A stretch of DNA of 64,000 bases from Calliphora vicina. Lineage: Eukaryota; Arthropoda; Insecta; Diptera; Calliphoridae. Each line of letters starts with the position of its first letter. The stretch's first letter is position 1. Shown here in pieces: positions 1 to 11,571 of the stretch. A model generated the notes under the pieces. That model did no database searches, had not been told where the DNA came from, and saw only the letters and a program-made list of their open reading frames with translations. A program made the position numbers and the translations under genes. The stretch covers positions 28,311,857 to 28,375,856 of the forward strand of contig NC_088781.1 in the NCBI RefSeq assembly GCF_958450345.1, read 5' to 3'.

Positions 1-1119
1 AGACTTCTGTGCTGATAAGAAGGAAGTTTGGAGGATGGGCCTATAACTCATCACCCTTCATTATTCTTACATTTAAGTTTGTTTTATGTTCATCCTTAGT
101 TACGGGTGCGAAGCAGTTGGTCCGGGAGTCAGTCACTCAGACTGTTTTTGTCTTTACAATTCATTTGGTAAATTGAAATTCTAGTCACGATTTAGTGTTT
201 TTTTTTTCTTGGCAAAAAAAAATTGTTTTTTTTGATCATACAGATTTTCACATCACGTCCATTCGTGAAGTTTTTCGACAGTATTCAGCCGTGTGTGTGT
301 ATGTGTGAGTTACACACATACTTGTAAATATTTCTGTATGTCTGTATTCGTATAAGTTGTGTTGACGCCATCATTGCATTGTCAATGTGGAGAAAGAAGT
401 GTTTGTTCAGCATTCAGCATCTTCATTTTACGCATTGTAAAATAAAGTTCAACATTTTGCCTTTTTTTCCTACTTCTTCAGTTATATTTTTTATTTTTTT
501 GGAAACTCATGCCTTTTCTGTTTTCTGGGTAAAGGGCTTCCACCCAAAAAACAAGTACAAACAAGTTCTGTATGTCTTTGCAAAAACTTTGCCCAAAAGT
601 TCCTTTTCCATTCCCTTTTCTCCACTTCAATTCTGCTTAAATTCATTTTACTTATTCCGCATACATAATCAATGTCTGCCAAAAAAAAATGGCAAAACAT
701 CCAAAAAGACATGAATGTTGTTAAAATTAACAAAACATTAATTTTTATACTTCAACTTATGAAATTGTTCTGTTGAGTTTATATTTTTTTAAGCAAAAAA
801 AAAGTGTCGTTACTTATTCATATTGTCTTGATAAGAGCGTTTGTAGCTTTTCTCGCACATTTTCTCTGAACAAATGATTATTTAATCGAGCCTGTGTTAT
901 TTTCTTAAATTAGATTACAATTTCCGAGAACTCAAAAAGATTTTATGCGAACATTGTGATTTGACTGGAAATTTATTAAATTAATAGGAAATAATGTCAG
1001 TAAATAGCTAAGGAATATTATTTTAATATTAAAGAATTGTGTACTTGTAATATGTATTTTACTCCATTTTTCCAGAGTACTGAAAACTAATTTGTGCAGA
1101 GGTTTATCACTATTGCCGC
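1..1119. other. No gene seen; AT-rich noncoding DNA
   Basis: AT-rich sequence with homopolymer runs and a short TG/AC-rich stretch near 290-325. Open frames here are short, low in complexity and overlap on both strands, so I do not call them genes. No repeat copy from elsewhere in the window was recognised. Confidence 0.6.
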
Positions 1120-1300
1120 ATAATCAACATAAGTGAAATCATAGACCGATATTGTCCATTTGCAATACCAAACAAACCTTATCAACAGAGATTATTTGTG
1201 TAAAATTTCAGCTATCTAGCTCCTTTCATGTTTTCTACATACAGACAGACGGATGGACATAGTTAGATCGTCTTAAAATCTTATAAGGACCCAGTATATA
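1120..1300 (-). mobile_element. Helentron/DINE-like fragment, reverse orientation
   Basis: Read on the minus strand this gives TATACTGGGTCCTTATAAG followed by a CCRTCYGTCTGTCTG microsatellite and a 'gctagatagctgaaatttt' stretch. That is the usual order in Drosophila DINE/Helentron elements and in the better copy at 41935-42915. Both termini are missing. The mariner copy that starts at 1301 abuts it at a TA. Confidence 0.6.
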
Positions 1301-2040
1301 TTGGGTGTAAGACTTAAAAATGAGGGATTTACAATAGATGGCATATCTTTTGAAAGCGGCTTTTGTTCTTAATAACTTATATGTCATATTGAAAGGTAAT
1401 TTATTCTCAATCAGTAATTGAACATTAGGTATAGTGTAAACAACAATGTTTTTTTTTTGCTTCGAAAATATCGAATTTTGTCATATGCATGAAGATTTGC
1501 TTTACTTCTTTAATTTGAGAAAAAAGTGAATGTGCTTCATCAGTTCAACGAGCGATGGTTTGTGCGCTTTAGACAAAGATCGCCCAGGTCAGCCAAAAAA
1601 GTTTGACGACCAAGAATTGGAGGCTTTACTCCATGAAGATTGTTGTCATACTCAACAAGAGGTAGCAAAAAAACATTTTTGCACCCTAAGCAAGCGAGAT
1701 CGTATGTGAAGCCCAGTCAACCAGCCGAAACGATACAAAGCCAAATATCCATGACGCTAAGGTAATGCTTTGTCCTATCTATAATGATCTGCTGAAATCT
1801 GACCAGACCATCACAGGGAACCTGTAGCGAACACAAGTTATTCGTTTGAAGCGATCATTGGCTGAAAAACGCACAGAATATGCGGCCAGATATGAAACTG
1901 CAATATTCCATAATGACAACACTCGGCCACATGTTGCAATATCTGTTAAACTTCATTGGTTTGGAAGTTTTGCTTCAACCGCTTTATAGTCCAGACCGTG
2001 CCCTGTCCTATCTCTGGGATTCGCTTGACTTTGGAAAAAT
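1301..2040 (+). pseudogene. Dead mariner transposase, copy 1
   Basis: A mariner-family (DD34D-type) element begins after a TA with the terminal motif TTGGGTGTAAGACTTAAAA, shared with the copy at 46703. Degraded transposase pieces can be read in different frames: DKDRPGQPKKFDDQELEALL near 1575-1635, a KPNIHG-like block near 1740-1770, then LIRLKR..LAEKRTEYAARY and HNDNTRPHVA (second catalytic D region) near 1830-1935. Frameshifts, stops and deletions break it and the 3' part with the last catalytic D is lost. The sequence runs into an unrelated Helentron fragment near 2040. It belongs to the same family as the copies at 7830, 33118, 46703, 54367 and 61730. Confidence 0.85.
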
Positions 2041-2442
2041 TTCTGGCTGGCTGTCCATGTAAACCTTGTGCGCAGAGTGCAGGTCGCAATTTTGAAGATA
2101 TTTCGATAAAATTTGGTACGTATCATTTTTTGGTCCAAGGACGGAGCCTATTGAAACTGGCTGAAATCGGTCCACTATTTCACCTAGCCCCTATATAAAT
2201 GTCCTCCCGAAATTGGACTTTATCGATCATAAATATTTAATTTATATAGGTATCTTCACAAATTTTGCTCCAAATAAGTTTTATAAATACGGAATTCATG
2301 TCACAAAATTTTATTATGATCGGTCCATAATTAGTCATACTTCCCATATAATACCCGCTTCCGAAAATCACTTAAACGTGCATAAATCTCCTAAAAATGT
2401 TGGTATACATATAAAATTCAACATAAATATGATTTATATTTA
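2041..2442 (+). mobile_element. Helentron/DINE-like fragment
   Basis: Nearly the same sequence as the middle of the elements at 39412-40139 and 44378-45110: CTGGCTGGCTGTCCATG, then the 'tcgcaattttgaagatat' block and 'gaaatcggtccactatttc'. It lacks the TATACCC start and the ACTTG end. It is squeezed between a truncated mariner and a truncated Tc1 element. Confidence 0.8.
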
Positions 2443-3616
2443 AATATTCCATATGTAGCCCAAAATTTAAAATATTTTTAAATAAAATATTTTTTTTAGT
2501 ATTTTACTTGTATAGTTTTATTTATATAAATTAACTGAAAAACAAACAACAAATTAATTATATTCTGAAAAAGGTAACAAAATTAAAAATATTCACTATT
2601 TCGCTACTGACAAAACAATTGAAACTTTTAAAGTTCACCAAGAAAGAAGTGTAAAACGAAAATAATATTTAAAAGAACGATGTAAAAAGCATCCTGTTTA
2701 CAGTTATATTAATTTATTTTTAAATTCTGGTAATTTTTCACAATTTCTTTTTCTAAGTTTTTCGCATAATTGCTTTTTTTCAAAGTTAACGAAAATGGCT
2801 AAAGTTAAGACTTGTGAAGACTTAAAAATTAAATAATTAACGATTTTAAAGCTGGTTTAAAACAAAAAAGTATCTGTGACAAATATTCAATAAATAAATC
2901 AGCAGTTTCAAAAATTATAAAGTAATTTCGTGAGACCGGTTCTATAAAAACTCAACATTTAGGTGGAAGACCTCGTAAAACTACTCCTAGACAAGATAAT
3001 TTAATAGCGAGAGAGTTCAAGAAATTCCCAAAAATAACTCCTCGAGAGTTAAAATTAGAAATAAGTACCCGAACGGTTAGTCGCAGGGCAAATGAGGCTG
3101 GTCTTGGTTGCTATCGACCTGTGAAAAAACCACTCATTTCTAAAAAGAACCGTTCTGCTCGTCTATAATTTGCCAGGGATCATTTAAACTGGTCGATACA
3201 GAAATGGAATACTGTCCTCTTTTCCGACGAATCCAAATACAATTTAAGAAGCAGTGATGGGAGAACATTTGTAAGACGAGCAAAGGGAAAAACATTAGAT
3301 CCAAAGTACACAAATAAGACTGTAGATGTTTTTCTGGGCAAGGTATGGGCCCAATTCATATTATAAAAGATAGCATGACAGGTTAAAATAATACCTAAGT
3401 TTCCATTGTTTTGTCAATGCCGCAATAAAGAAATCTTTTAATTTTGTTTTCTCATTTTTCGAATTTAATTAATTATGTCCTTTGTTTTTTGTTCAATTAA
3501 GTTAATAAAAGTATACAAATAAAATACTACAAAAATTTTAAAATTTTTTAAAAAAAATTATTTCAGATTTTAGACCACTAATGAAATATTTGGAAAAGTT
3601 TCCACTGTAAATCGTA
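2443..3616 (+). pseudogene. Old, internally deleted Tc1-like transposase element
   Basis: Diverged copy of the Tc1 element at 51056-52570. The outer left terminal repeat is missing; homology starts at AAATATTCCATATGTAGCC. The inner direct repeats (TGACAAAACAATTGAAAC near 2607 and its inverse near 3390) remain, as does a degenerate right end near 3593-3616. The transposase N-terminal region is readable (MAKVKTCEDLK start near 2795, KQKSICDKYS, GGRPRKTTP, TRTVSRRANEAGL). It then breaks after the first catalytic block (LFSDESKYNLRSS) and jumps from 'catgacaggtt' straight to the 3' UTR, so the second D and the E are deleted. One position that is a stop in the 51056 copy (after KSAV) is still serine here. 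Confidence 0.8.
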
Positions 3617-3699
3617 CACTTATTTTGATACAAAACTTTTTACATAATTTGTTCTTTTTTGGACTAATAAGTGAGCTATTAGCAATAACTATTTGCTTA

Positions 3700-3880
3700 A
3701 TTATTATTTTTTTTGGTTGCACCGATTTTCCCCATATTCAATGCTGAACCTGTAGGACGGATATTTTGTACTCCAAATTTTTTTTTTGGTTGGAAAATAC
3801 CAATCATTTCTGATCAACAGAGAATATTTGGGGAAAATTTCATCGCTCTAGGTCCTTCCCTATCCTTAAATATAAAAATG
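3700..3880 (-). mobile_element. Possible Helentron-like remnant, reverse
   Basis: The stretch 'gatcaacagagaatatttgg' followed by 'aaatttcatcgctctaggtcc' matches in order and wording the reversed Helentron remnant at 1170-1230. No termini or microsatellite remain. Weak call. Confidence 0.35.
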
Positions 3881-6458
3881 TGTTGGTCTACATAAAGAGA
3901 TTTATTCATTCCCCCTTATCTTTTTCGTGGTATAACAATAAATTTTATTTCCTAGTTATTTATATATTTCATAAACATAAATGTTTTTAGCAAAACTTTA
4001 AAATTTTTACAATGCGGTAAGCTTTTGCTTTTACTCTCCTAATGTACATAAATGTATCTTCTAAAATCCTTAAAACCATTTTGTTTAGTTATGGTTTGTT
4101 TATCGTCTTTAATAGTTCTTTTGTTTATTTAAACATTTTTTATTGTTAAAAAAAAATAACTACTGCACCATTAGAGGGTTAAAAGCTAAGCTGTGAATAG
4201 TAGTATTTTTTAGTTGGTTTCTTTTTGTTGTTTATAAACATAAAACCAACAATACTCGACAATAACTAACGCATTTTTTAGTTTTTAAAACTCATAGTTA
4301 TTGTTCAGCTCTTATTGTTTGTTTTTTTTATAGCACAAATACAGACACAAATTGTACGTAGAGTCATGGTTGAATTTACGCTTCGGAAGAAAAAGAGAGA
4401 AACCTCCCTGACATTTAATAGGAACAAACAAGTACTATAAACAAACACAAATATGACCAACTCTAAAGCAATAACTACGAGAATAGCAATTGCGAAATAA
4501 TTCAAAAGGACTGTCATCAGTTAAACAAGAGGCAAAACTTTTGGTTAGGGGGAGATAACATTATTTCGCATTCTCTAAAAGGCTTTGAGAGATCCTGTTC
4601 ATTAATATGTTCAATATCTTCGTTCAGTACATAAAAATAATATATTTTGTTATTAGTTTAGAAGTTACAAATTTATTTCCCACATTTCTTTTGAGCTCCA
4701 TGTAGTATGAGTAATATTTATATGTATATAGAGTAATTAAGCTAAATCAAGAGCAGATCCCCTTAATGGGCCGACATTTTCCATGATCTTTAGACACAAA
4801 AAATATAAACGCTACATTTTCTCAGTCCTTAAAATTCCACTGAAATGGGTGTAACTGTAATACGAGTAGCAGCACTGTAGCAAACTAGTTGTAGCAGCAG
4901 TATTGGTAGTAACTACTAGCAACAAATGTCACTTTATGCTGCATACGTCGCTTCACTTTGGCCACTAAAAGCTTTTTGATTATGAAAAATGTTTCCAACA
5001 TATGCTCCAAATGACTGTTTTTCTATTTGTTGTTGTTCTCTTTTTTTAATTTTTTTTATTTTTATTTTTTTGTTCATTTCAGTAGCCAATGTTTTTATGC
5101 TTGCAACTCCTGTCGTTATTACACCACTAACTCGGTTAAATTTTCGCATTTTTCTTAAAGTGGTTGGCTCGTGTTTTGTTTTTTGTTTTGGTGGCTACTG
5201 AATGTTGCTGTTGTTTGTTTTAGTTAGTAATTTGTTTTTGTTTCATCTTCAGCAGCTACTGTGCCACAATAAACCACCATAGTTGTAATAGTTCTTGTTG
5301 TTATTGTTAGTTTTACAACTTAAAACAATAACAACAGCAATCAACAACATAAAGTGTGTAAAAACACATTTAACAAACTATTTGCCCCATTGAAACTGCA
5401 GATTTCAATTAAATACTTGTATTTGAAGTGGGTTTTTCTATTTGAATTGCGTGAAGGGTTTGTTTCATAGCAATAATTTAATTAGTTGCAGAAGATTAAT
5501 GAAGAAAAGGACAGGAGGTTTGATGGAAGGTGTTTTCGATAGCTGAAAAAAGTTACTAAAGGTGCTTAACAAAATCCTGGGTTAGCAGTGTAAATTATAC
5601 GAAAACTGTCTTCTTTTACTGCTACACTGTTGCTAACCTCTGCTGGCCCGGCCTCACTTTAGCTTTTACCCATGTTAAAATACAATGACAACTATTATAC
5701 CTTGATAATTAATTTCATTTGACTTTCAACTCTACAATTTTTACTTCATTTCTTTTTTTTTGCAGATTTTTCCTACAAATTGTCATTTATCTAAAAACCT
5801 TTTTTAAAAAAATCCACCAAAATACTATAACCCAATCACTCCACCTCAAATACGCCCAAACCTCAGCTAATATATATAGTTTAAATATAACAAAATTTAA
5901 TTAATTAAAATTATTTCTTTTTGCAAATTATATTATATTAAATGAACACACAATACACCATGCTGCCATTGCAATTAAAAAAAAATCTTAAAAACAAGAG
6001 AAAAAAACTATGCAGATATTCTGTTTCACACACAAAAACACATTTATAGCCCCACAACACCGACCATTAACATTTATTGGCAGACAAGATAGACATGATT
6101 CCAGATTTTTGCCAGCCTTTGATCATTGATGTTGAAAATCATTTGTTTCAGCAAAAAAAAAAAAACATGAAAAAACACACACAAAATACCAGTAAGAAAA
6201 ATTGGTCACTTTTCTTTTGCATCCTTGTTGGTTTCTTTGCAGCACAATTTGCACAATAACTTTTTATGAGGCTCTTAGTATGAGTGCAACATGACTATTA
6301 GGTTGCCATTTATTCTGCTTTTTTGTTTTTTTAATGAATATAAGGTCTAAAAAATGAATGCAAAATCGGATTAAGTTTAGAGGTTGCATATTTGACTTGA
6401 AGTTTCAACTTGTGGTTCAAAGTAACAATATTTGAATTTGTGTAAAATTGATACTTAC
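3881..6458. other. No gene seen; AT-rich noncoding DNA with TTG/CAA tracts
   Basis: Contains simple-sequence tracts (TTGTTGTT, AACAACAG near 5210-5350, GTAGCAGCAG near 4865-4905), as is common in fly introns and intergenic DNA. Short open frames occur but none shows a recognisable domain. No transposon end or known repeat family was identified. Confidence 0.55.
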
Positions 6459-7156
6459 ACTGTGTCATGGAAATATAACCATATACGGACACCACTATAT
6501 GATAAAAGACCAAAAAAAAAAGACCCGTGCCTCCAAGTTTTGGCCAAATTCATGCACTCTTTTTTGGGGCTCGTATCTTGCAAACAATTCGGAACTTTGA
6601 TTTACTCTCTGAGGCAAAGTTGTGGCCCTTGTCATAAAGAACAAAAATTGTGAATATATAAAATCAAAAAAACTTCATCTTCAAGATCAAAATCGCAAAA
6701 AACTTTAAAAAATTCGAAATAAATTTTTTAAAGCTGCCTAAAAGTATGCTTTAGTTTATAATAAGTTAATAGTTTATAGCCCAAAACTCTTAATTCCTTT
6801 AGCTTTTTCTTACTAACTTATATTAACCTACCTAAGCGGTGTTAAGAATCATTCCTATGGACCTGAACAGGGGAAAAAAAAGTAAAACAAAATCTAATTT
6901 TTTATAGTTTTTTTGCGATTTTGATGTTGAAGATGAAGTTTTTTAAATCAAATTAAAATTCCGAACTGTTTGCAAGATATGTCCCTGAGATAATGATCAC
7001 TTTTTTGCAAAAATTACACAGAGGGCCCAAATTTTTGGGGGCCCATAAAAAATTGCATGACTTTGGGTAAAACTGAGAGGCAGGGGTCTTTTTTTTTTGG
7101 TCTTTTATCACGTAGTGATGATGTCCGTATATGGATATTTTTTTCGTGTTGCACTA
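6459..7156. mobile_element. Foldback MITE, copy A
   Basis: The left arm carries 'aaccatatacggacaccact' followed by 'gataaaagaccaaaaaa'; the right arm ends with the inverse (ttggtcttttatcacg...tccgtatatgg) and a GTGTTGCACT terminus. Each arm also holds 'catatcttgcaaacaattcg' or its inverse. Four more copies lie at 23063, 35211, 43985 and 62406. Noncoding. Superfamily is not certain; the ends read CACTGTG. Confidence 0.8.
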
Positions 7157-7421
7157 GGTCTTCATTTACTTTCCCAGTAAATACTTACAACGAGAGAATA
7201 AAATCAAAATTTACAAAATTAATCTCTTAAATTCTCAATAATAGTAAAAAGTAAATGAACGCTTTTCCAGTAACAATTGCTTTATACACACAATTTTCAT
7301 ATTTTATTCCTTTTTCTTAAATTTTATTGATAATTCTTTTTTTGACATTTTTTTCACCACAAAAATAAAATTGTAAATAAATAAACAATAATACAAAACA
7401 TTTGAAATATAAGCTGCTAAC

Positions 7422-7603
7422 CATAGGGTAACATAGAGACGAGACGGAATTGTCAAAAACCTAAGTCTGTTGTCAAAAACCTATCTCTTGCAACAACAAA
7501 ATATATGCTAGTCAATGTATTTTGTTGTTGTATCAGAAATATTATTTGTTGTATTTTTGTTTGACAAATCAGAGTGTCTCGTCTCTATGTATAATTCTCT
7601 ATG
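7422..7603. mobile_element. 182-bp MITE with 8-bp target duplication (hAT-like)
   Basis: Terminal inverted repeats: 5' CATAGGGTAACATAGAGAC, and the 3' end is the inverse with a short extra segment (GTCTCTATGTATAATTCTC). The flanks are CTGCTAAC at 7414-7421 and 7604-7611, a perfect 8-bp duplication, which fits hAT-type insertion. Inside are two copies of a TTGTCAAAAACCTA motif. Noncoding. A related foldback lies at 36657-36975. Confidence 0.8.
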
Positions 7604-7829
7604 CTGCTAACTATTACGAGTTACAAGTAGAACTTGTAATAGTTTGCAACGAGAGAACACTGTCTAAAATTTATACACTCTTGATTTTTTCTCTACTTGC
7701 AAGTTTTTTGAGTTAATGAACGGTTTTCCACTAACAATTGTTACTAACTAGTAACAACTTTTAGTTATTGAACAGAGCTACTGTGTTATAATGGTTGAAA
7801 TTTTCCAAATTTTTGTAAATACAATTTTA

Positions 7830-8560
7830 AAAATGCGGAATTTACAATAGATGACGTATCCTTTGAATGCTGTTTTCCTTTTTAATAATTTATATGACAT
7901 TTTTAAGGGCTCATGTCTGTCATTTATTCTCACGTAGTTATTGAACAACAGTGTAAACAACAAAGCTCTACTTTAAAAAAAACAAACAAATTGCTTACAA
8001 ATTGGTGAATGTATTCCATCGGTTTCCAACGTACGAGAGATTGCCAGGCCAGCCAAAAAATTTCGAGGACCAATAATTGGTGGCATTACTCCATGAAGAT
8101 TGTTGTCAAACTCAACAAGGGAACTACTCAATCAGGTAACGTCTGTGAATCCCGGCAAACCAGGCGAATCGATACCAAAGCCAAATATCCATGGCGCTAT
8201 GGTAATGCTGTGCTCCTATCTATTATGAACTGCTGAAATATTGGCAAGCAACCTGTATCGATCGCAACTGATTCGTTTGGAGCCAACATTGGCCGATAAA
8301 TGCCCAGATATGAAAATGTTGTAATACCTATTAAAAATTATTTAGAAAGAACTGGTTGAGAAGTTTTGCATCATCCGCCTTAGAGTCAACCATCCCGTCC
8401 GACTACTATGATTTTCGATCGATGCAGAACTGTCTCTCTGGGATACGGTTCGCTTTGGAACAGAGTATCCGAAATTGGCTTTATTCATTATTGGCCTCAA
8501 AAATTTGGCACTACTTTCATAGAGCCGAAGAACTTTAAATTGAAATCAAACAGAGAAAGA
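7830..8560 (+). pseudogene. Dead mariner transposase, copy 2
   Basis: Begins with the terminal-region motif AATTTACAATAGATGACG and the mariner 5' UTR. Remnants of the protein appear in shifting frames: RPASQKIS.., LHEDCCQTQQG near 8090-8120, KPGKPGESIPKPNIHG near 8150-8195, YYELLK, then NLYRSQLIRLEPTLADK near 8250-8300 and an SDYYDFRSMQNCLS block near 8395-8435 that corresponds to the conserved SDYHLFRSMQ of mariners. The third catalytic region is lost and several stops and deletions are present. Confidence 0.85.
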
Positions 8561-8789
8561 CGTTTTTAATATCGTGCCTCAATTGGAAGGTGGTGCCAGC
8601 GTGCGATACAATCAATTTACTGGCCACATTAGATTATTTTCTTTAGGGATATTTAAAGTCCCAGGTCGATCGAAATAAATATATTAGAAGCGTAACTGCA
8701 AAAATACAGCCTGATTTACTGAGAAAGGTGGAAAGAATTATATCAACACAATTTGTATAAAATCAGTTTGTAGGAATAACTCATAAAAT

Positions 8790-10273
8790 AGATTACTTGG
8801 ATACACTTAAGTGACAATTTTCTTCACGGTAGTCCGCTATAAACCCGGCTCGGTTGCTATATAAAATCGAAAACATCGGTCCACAAATGGCTGAGATATA
8901 TGGAAAAAACCAGAACAACCTCGATTTTTGACCTACATATATCTGGATTACTAAGTCATGAATATAGACAATATGGATATCTAATAGGGTATTCAATTAA
9001 TCGGGTTTCTGGTTTAATCGGTTAATCGAGCAAATAATTAACCGAGGTTTATATTTATTCGGTTAATAATCGGTTAATTTAAAATTATTCTATTAACCGA
9101 ATAATTTCTATTTTCATTTTAAATTGAAAATACAACAACGAATTTTGTGTACAAAATCATAAAAAACAGCAAATAAGGTATTTGAGATAATTTTTTTAAA
9201 CATATCGCCTATTTGCTGCAACAACGTCATAACTTAAAATCCGTGTTTTATGAACTGTTCTATAATCTTTCATATAGTTTCATCAGTTTTCAAAAAAGTC
9301 AATTATTTTTTGTGTGAGAGTGCTTTTTTTGTTGTAAACATCAAAATTAAAATTCATGTTTTCTCGTATATTTGATAAGTAAAAATTTGGGTTTAATACA
9401 GATTAGAAAGATATTAACATCTACTATTTATATTTCTGAAATCGAATGATTTGTATAATTTAAACGATTTTTTTCTTTAGATTTAATAAAACTTTTCTTG
9501 GAAAAAAACTCTCTCGCTGATTGTATATGTTGGAGAAATCAAAAGCATGATAAGGAATATTAATTTTTGAATTGTTTTAGATTTTGATCAATTTAATAGT
9601 TTCGTTTAGTTATGATAAAAGACTCATTTCAAAACAGGTTTCGTCCATACATATAAATACAAACAAAGTTTCAAATACATGTAAATTAAATATGTCAGTA
9701 TCATATTTATTGGATGTTCAAAAATATCTAATTTTAATTTGAAATTTGTCTTTGAATTGAAATGGAAAAATAAATACAAAAAAATTGTTTAAAGTGCAAA
9801 AAAAAGGAATTTCGGTTAATCGACACAAATTAATCGGTTTATTTGTTATTTGAAAATCGGCAATTTCAAATTATTCGAACAGTTAACCGTCCAAAATTAA
9901 TCGGTTAACCGATTAACGGTTAATCGATTGAATACCCTAATATCTAATGATAAATATTTCAAAGACCTTCGCAATGACGTATGTATATAACACCATAGTA
10001 CGTTGTACCTACAATGGGTCAAAATCGGAAAAAATATTTTTTAACCCGAAGTTTTTTGTTCACCAAAAGTTTTTTCTCTAAATATTAAAAAATAAATCAA
10101 AAAAACTAAAAAAAAAATTAAAATTTAAAAAAACAATTCGAAAATTTTCCAAAATATTCAAAAACAACTTTGGAAAAAAAATTAATTTTGTTTACCTATA
10201 AATATTTAAAATTTTTATTTTGAAGTATAATTTGGTGAAGGGTATATAAGATTCGGCACAGCCGAATATAGCT
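8790..10273 (+). mobile_element. Helentron/DINE-like element split by a hAT-like MITE
   Basis: The 3' end is diagnostic: GGTGAAGGGTATATAAG, a short hairpin (TTCGGCACAGCCGAA), then TATAGC and a terminal YTTATTTG, parallel to the element at 41935-42915. The body contains 'gacgtatgtatataacacc' and 'aatgggtcaaaatcgg', also seen at 19980-20040. The 5' part (about 8790-8984) includes 'atcggtccacaaatggctg'. The 5' TATACCC terminus was not found, so the left limit is approximate. Confidence 0.65.
8985..9939. mobile_element. 955-bp hAT-like MITE, copy 1
   Basis: Ends are TAGGGTATTCAATTAATCG and the inverse CGATTGAATACCCTA. The flanking 8-bp duplication ATATCTAA (8977-8984 and 9940-9947) is perfect, and the TIR start TAGGG fits the hAT pattern. 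Both ends are rich in a TTAATCGGTTAATCG motif in direct and inverted form. No coding potential. It sits inside the Helentron at 8790-10273. A shorter copy is at 59854-60641. Confidence 0.85.
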
Positions 10274-11571
10274 CTCTTATTTGTTATTTTTGTTTTTGTA
10301 TTGTTGTATTACTAGACCTTGGTAATGTTAAACACCTTTTAGTAAATGAAGATATTTTTAATTAGATTTTCTTCAACATTTAACTTTTTTATTTATTTTT
10401 CTTTTCACATTGCTAATTTCAGCCAAAACTCGAAACTTCAACATTTGGTTTTTAGATGACGGAGAACTATTTTAGATCTTGGGAGCATCGAAAATCTAAA
10501 AATATGAAAATAAGGTCCACCCTATTATGCATGCCTCCCTGAAAGCTGAGTGAATGCAGTCCAAAAACGAAAACAATGCCTGACAAAAAATTGTGAAAAA
10601 AACTAGAACAATGGACACGATTGGAATGAGACGAAATAAAGTGGAAAAAAGTGTGTATACGAACGAAATGTAAAATTGTAATCAAGTTGGGTGATTGCGG
10701 TGTTGGCAGAGATTTGAAGGAGTGCTGTAAGATAGGCTCAAATAGAAGATTTTCCACAAATTTGTACTTTTATCTGGCTACAGTTTTGTTCAGTTTCAAA
10801 TAAATTGCCATAACACAGCTTTAGTGAGCTCTCAGCTCAACAATTTGGAACATTTTTTTGATATTAAAAATTTTCGGTGCGTCTAGCTCCATATGACGTG
10901 TAAAGTTGGCCTTATTCGATTTAGCTTATATTATCTTCAAGTGCAGGACACAGACAATTGGGATGGTTAATAGTGTACTTCTAAATACTTACAAAAGCCT
11001 TTAAAAGGTAGAATCAACTATTTTATATAACTGCCGAATTAAAAGTTTCAATAGATCTTAGCGATTAATGTGAAATCCTATTGGATATTGAAATATAATG
11101 ATCGGTTGCCTGAACTGAGTACCATGAAATCTCAATTTTTAAGACACAAGAATGAAGAGTTTTGAATTTGAATTTTTGCAATTTCATTTCAGGAAAACAT
11201 TCTCTCAATTTACTGCCTGTCTCAATAAAGGACACAGTGAGGCTTATGAACAATTGCATTTATAGAAAAACTACACAGAAATATGTTGAGATAAAAGAAA
11301 GAAAACGAGATGAAAACCAAAGAAAGATGTAGAAAAAACATTTTTAATGAATGGCAATTAAAAGCACTCGTATCTTGGTAATAAAAATTTAAAAATTAAA
11401 AACACTAAATGGCCTACAGTAAGCAAGGGTCACGTAAATACAAACATTGGTGACAAATTGGTAATAACACTTTCTAAATTTCAAATTAAATGAAATTGAA
11501 AAGCATATTTCAGTAAAAGAATGTTTTTTTTTAAAAAAACTTAAGAAAAAAAAGCATTGTTTCGTGCACTA
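10274..11571. other. No gene seen; AT-rich noncoding DNA
   Basis: The reverse-strand frame at 10467-10757 (96 codons) has no domain I can recognise and its composition matches the surrounding DNA. No repeat family shared with the rest of the window was noticed. Confidence 0.5.

Noticed and set aside
379..714. 111-codon open frame and its antisense counterpart
   Set aside because: F/S/K-rich low-complexity product in T-rich DNA, no domain, no start or splice context.
10467..10757. 96-codon reverse frame
   Set aside because: H/F/S-rich product with no domain or conserved motif and composition like the neighbouring noncoding DNA.
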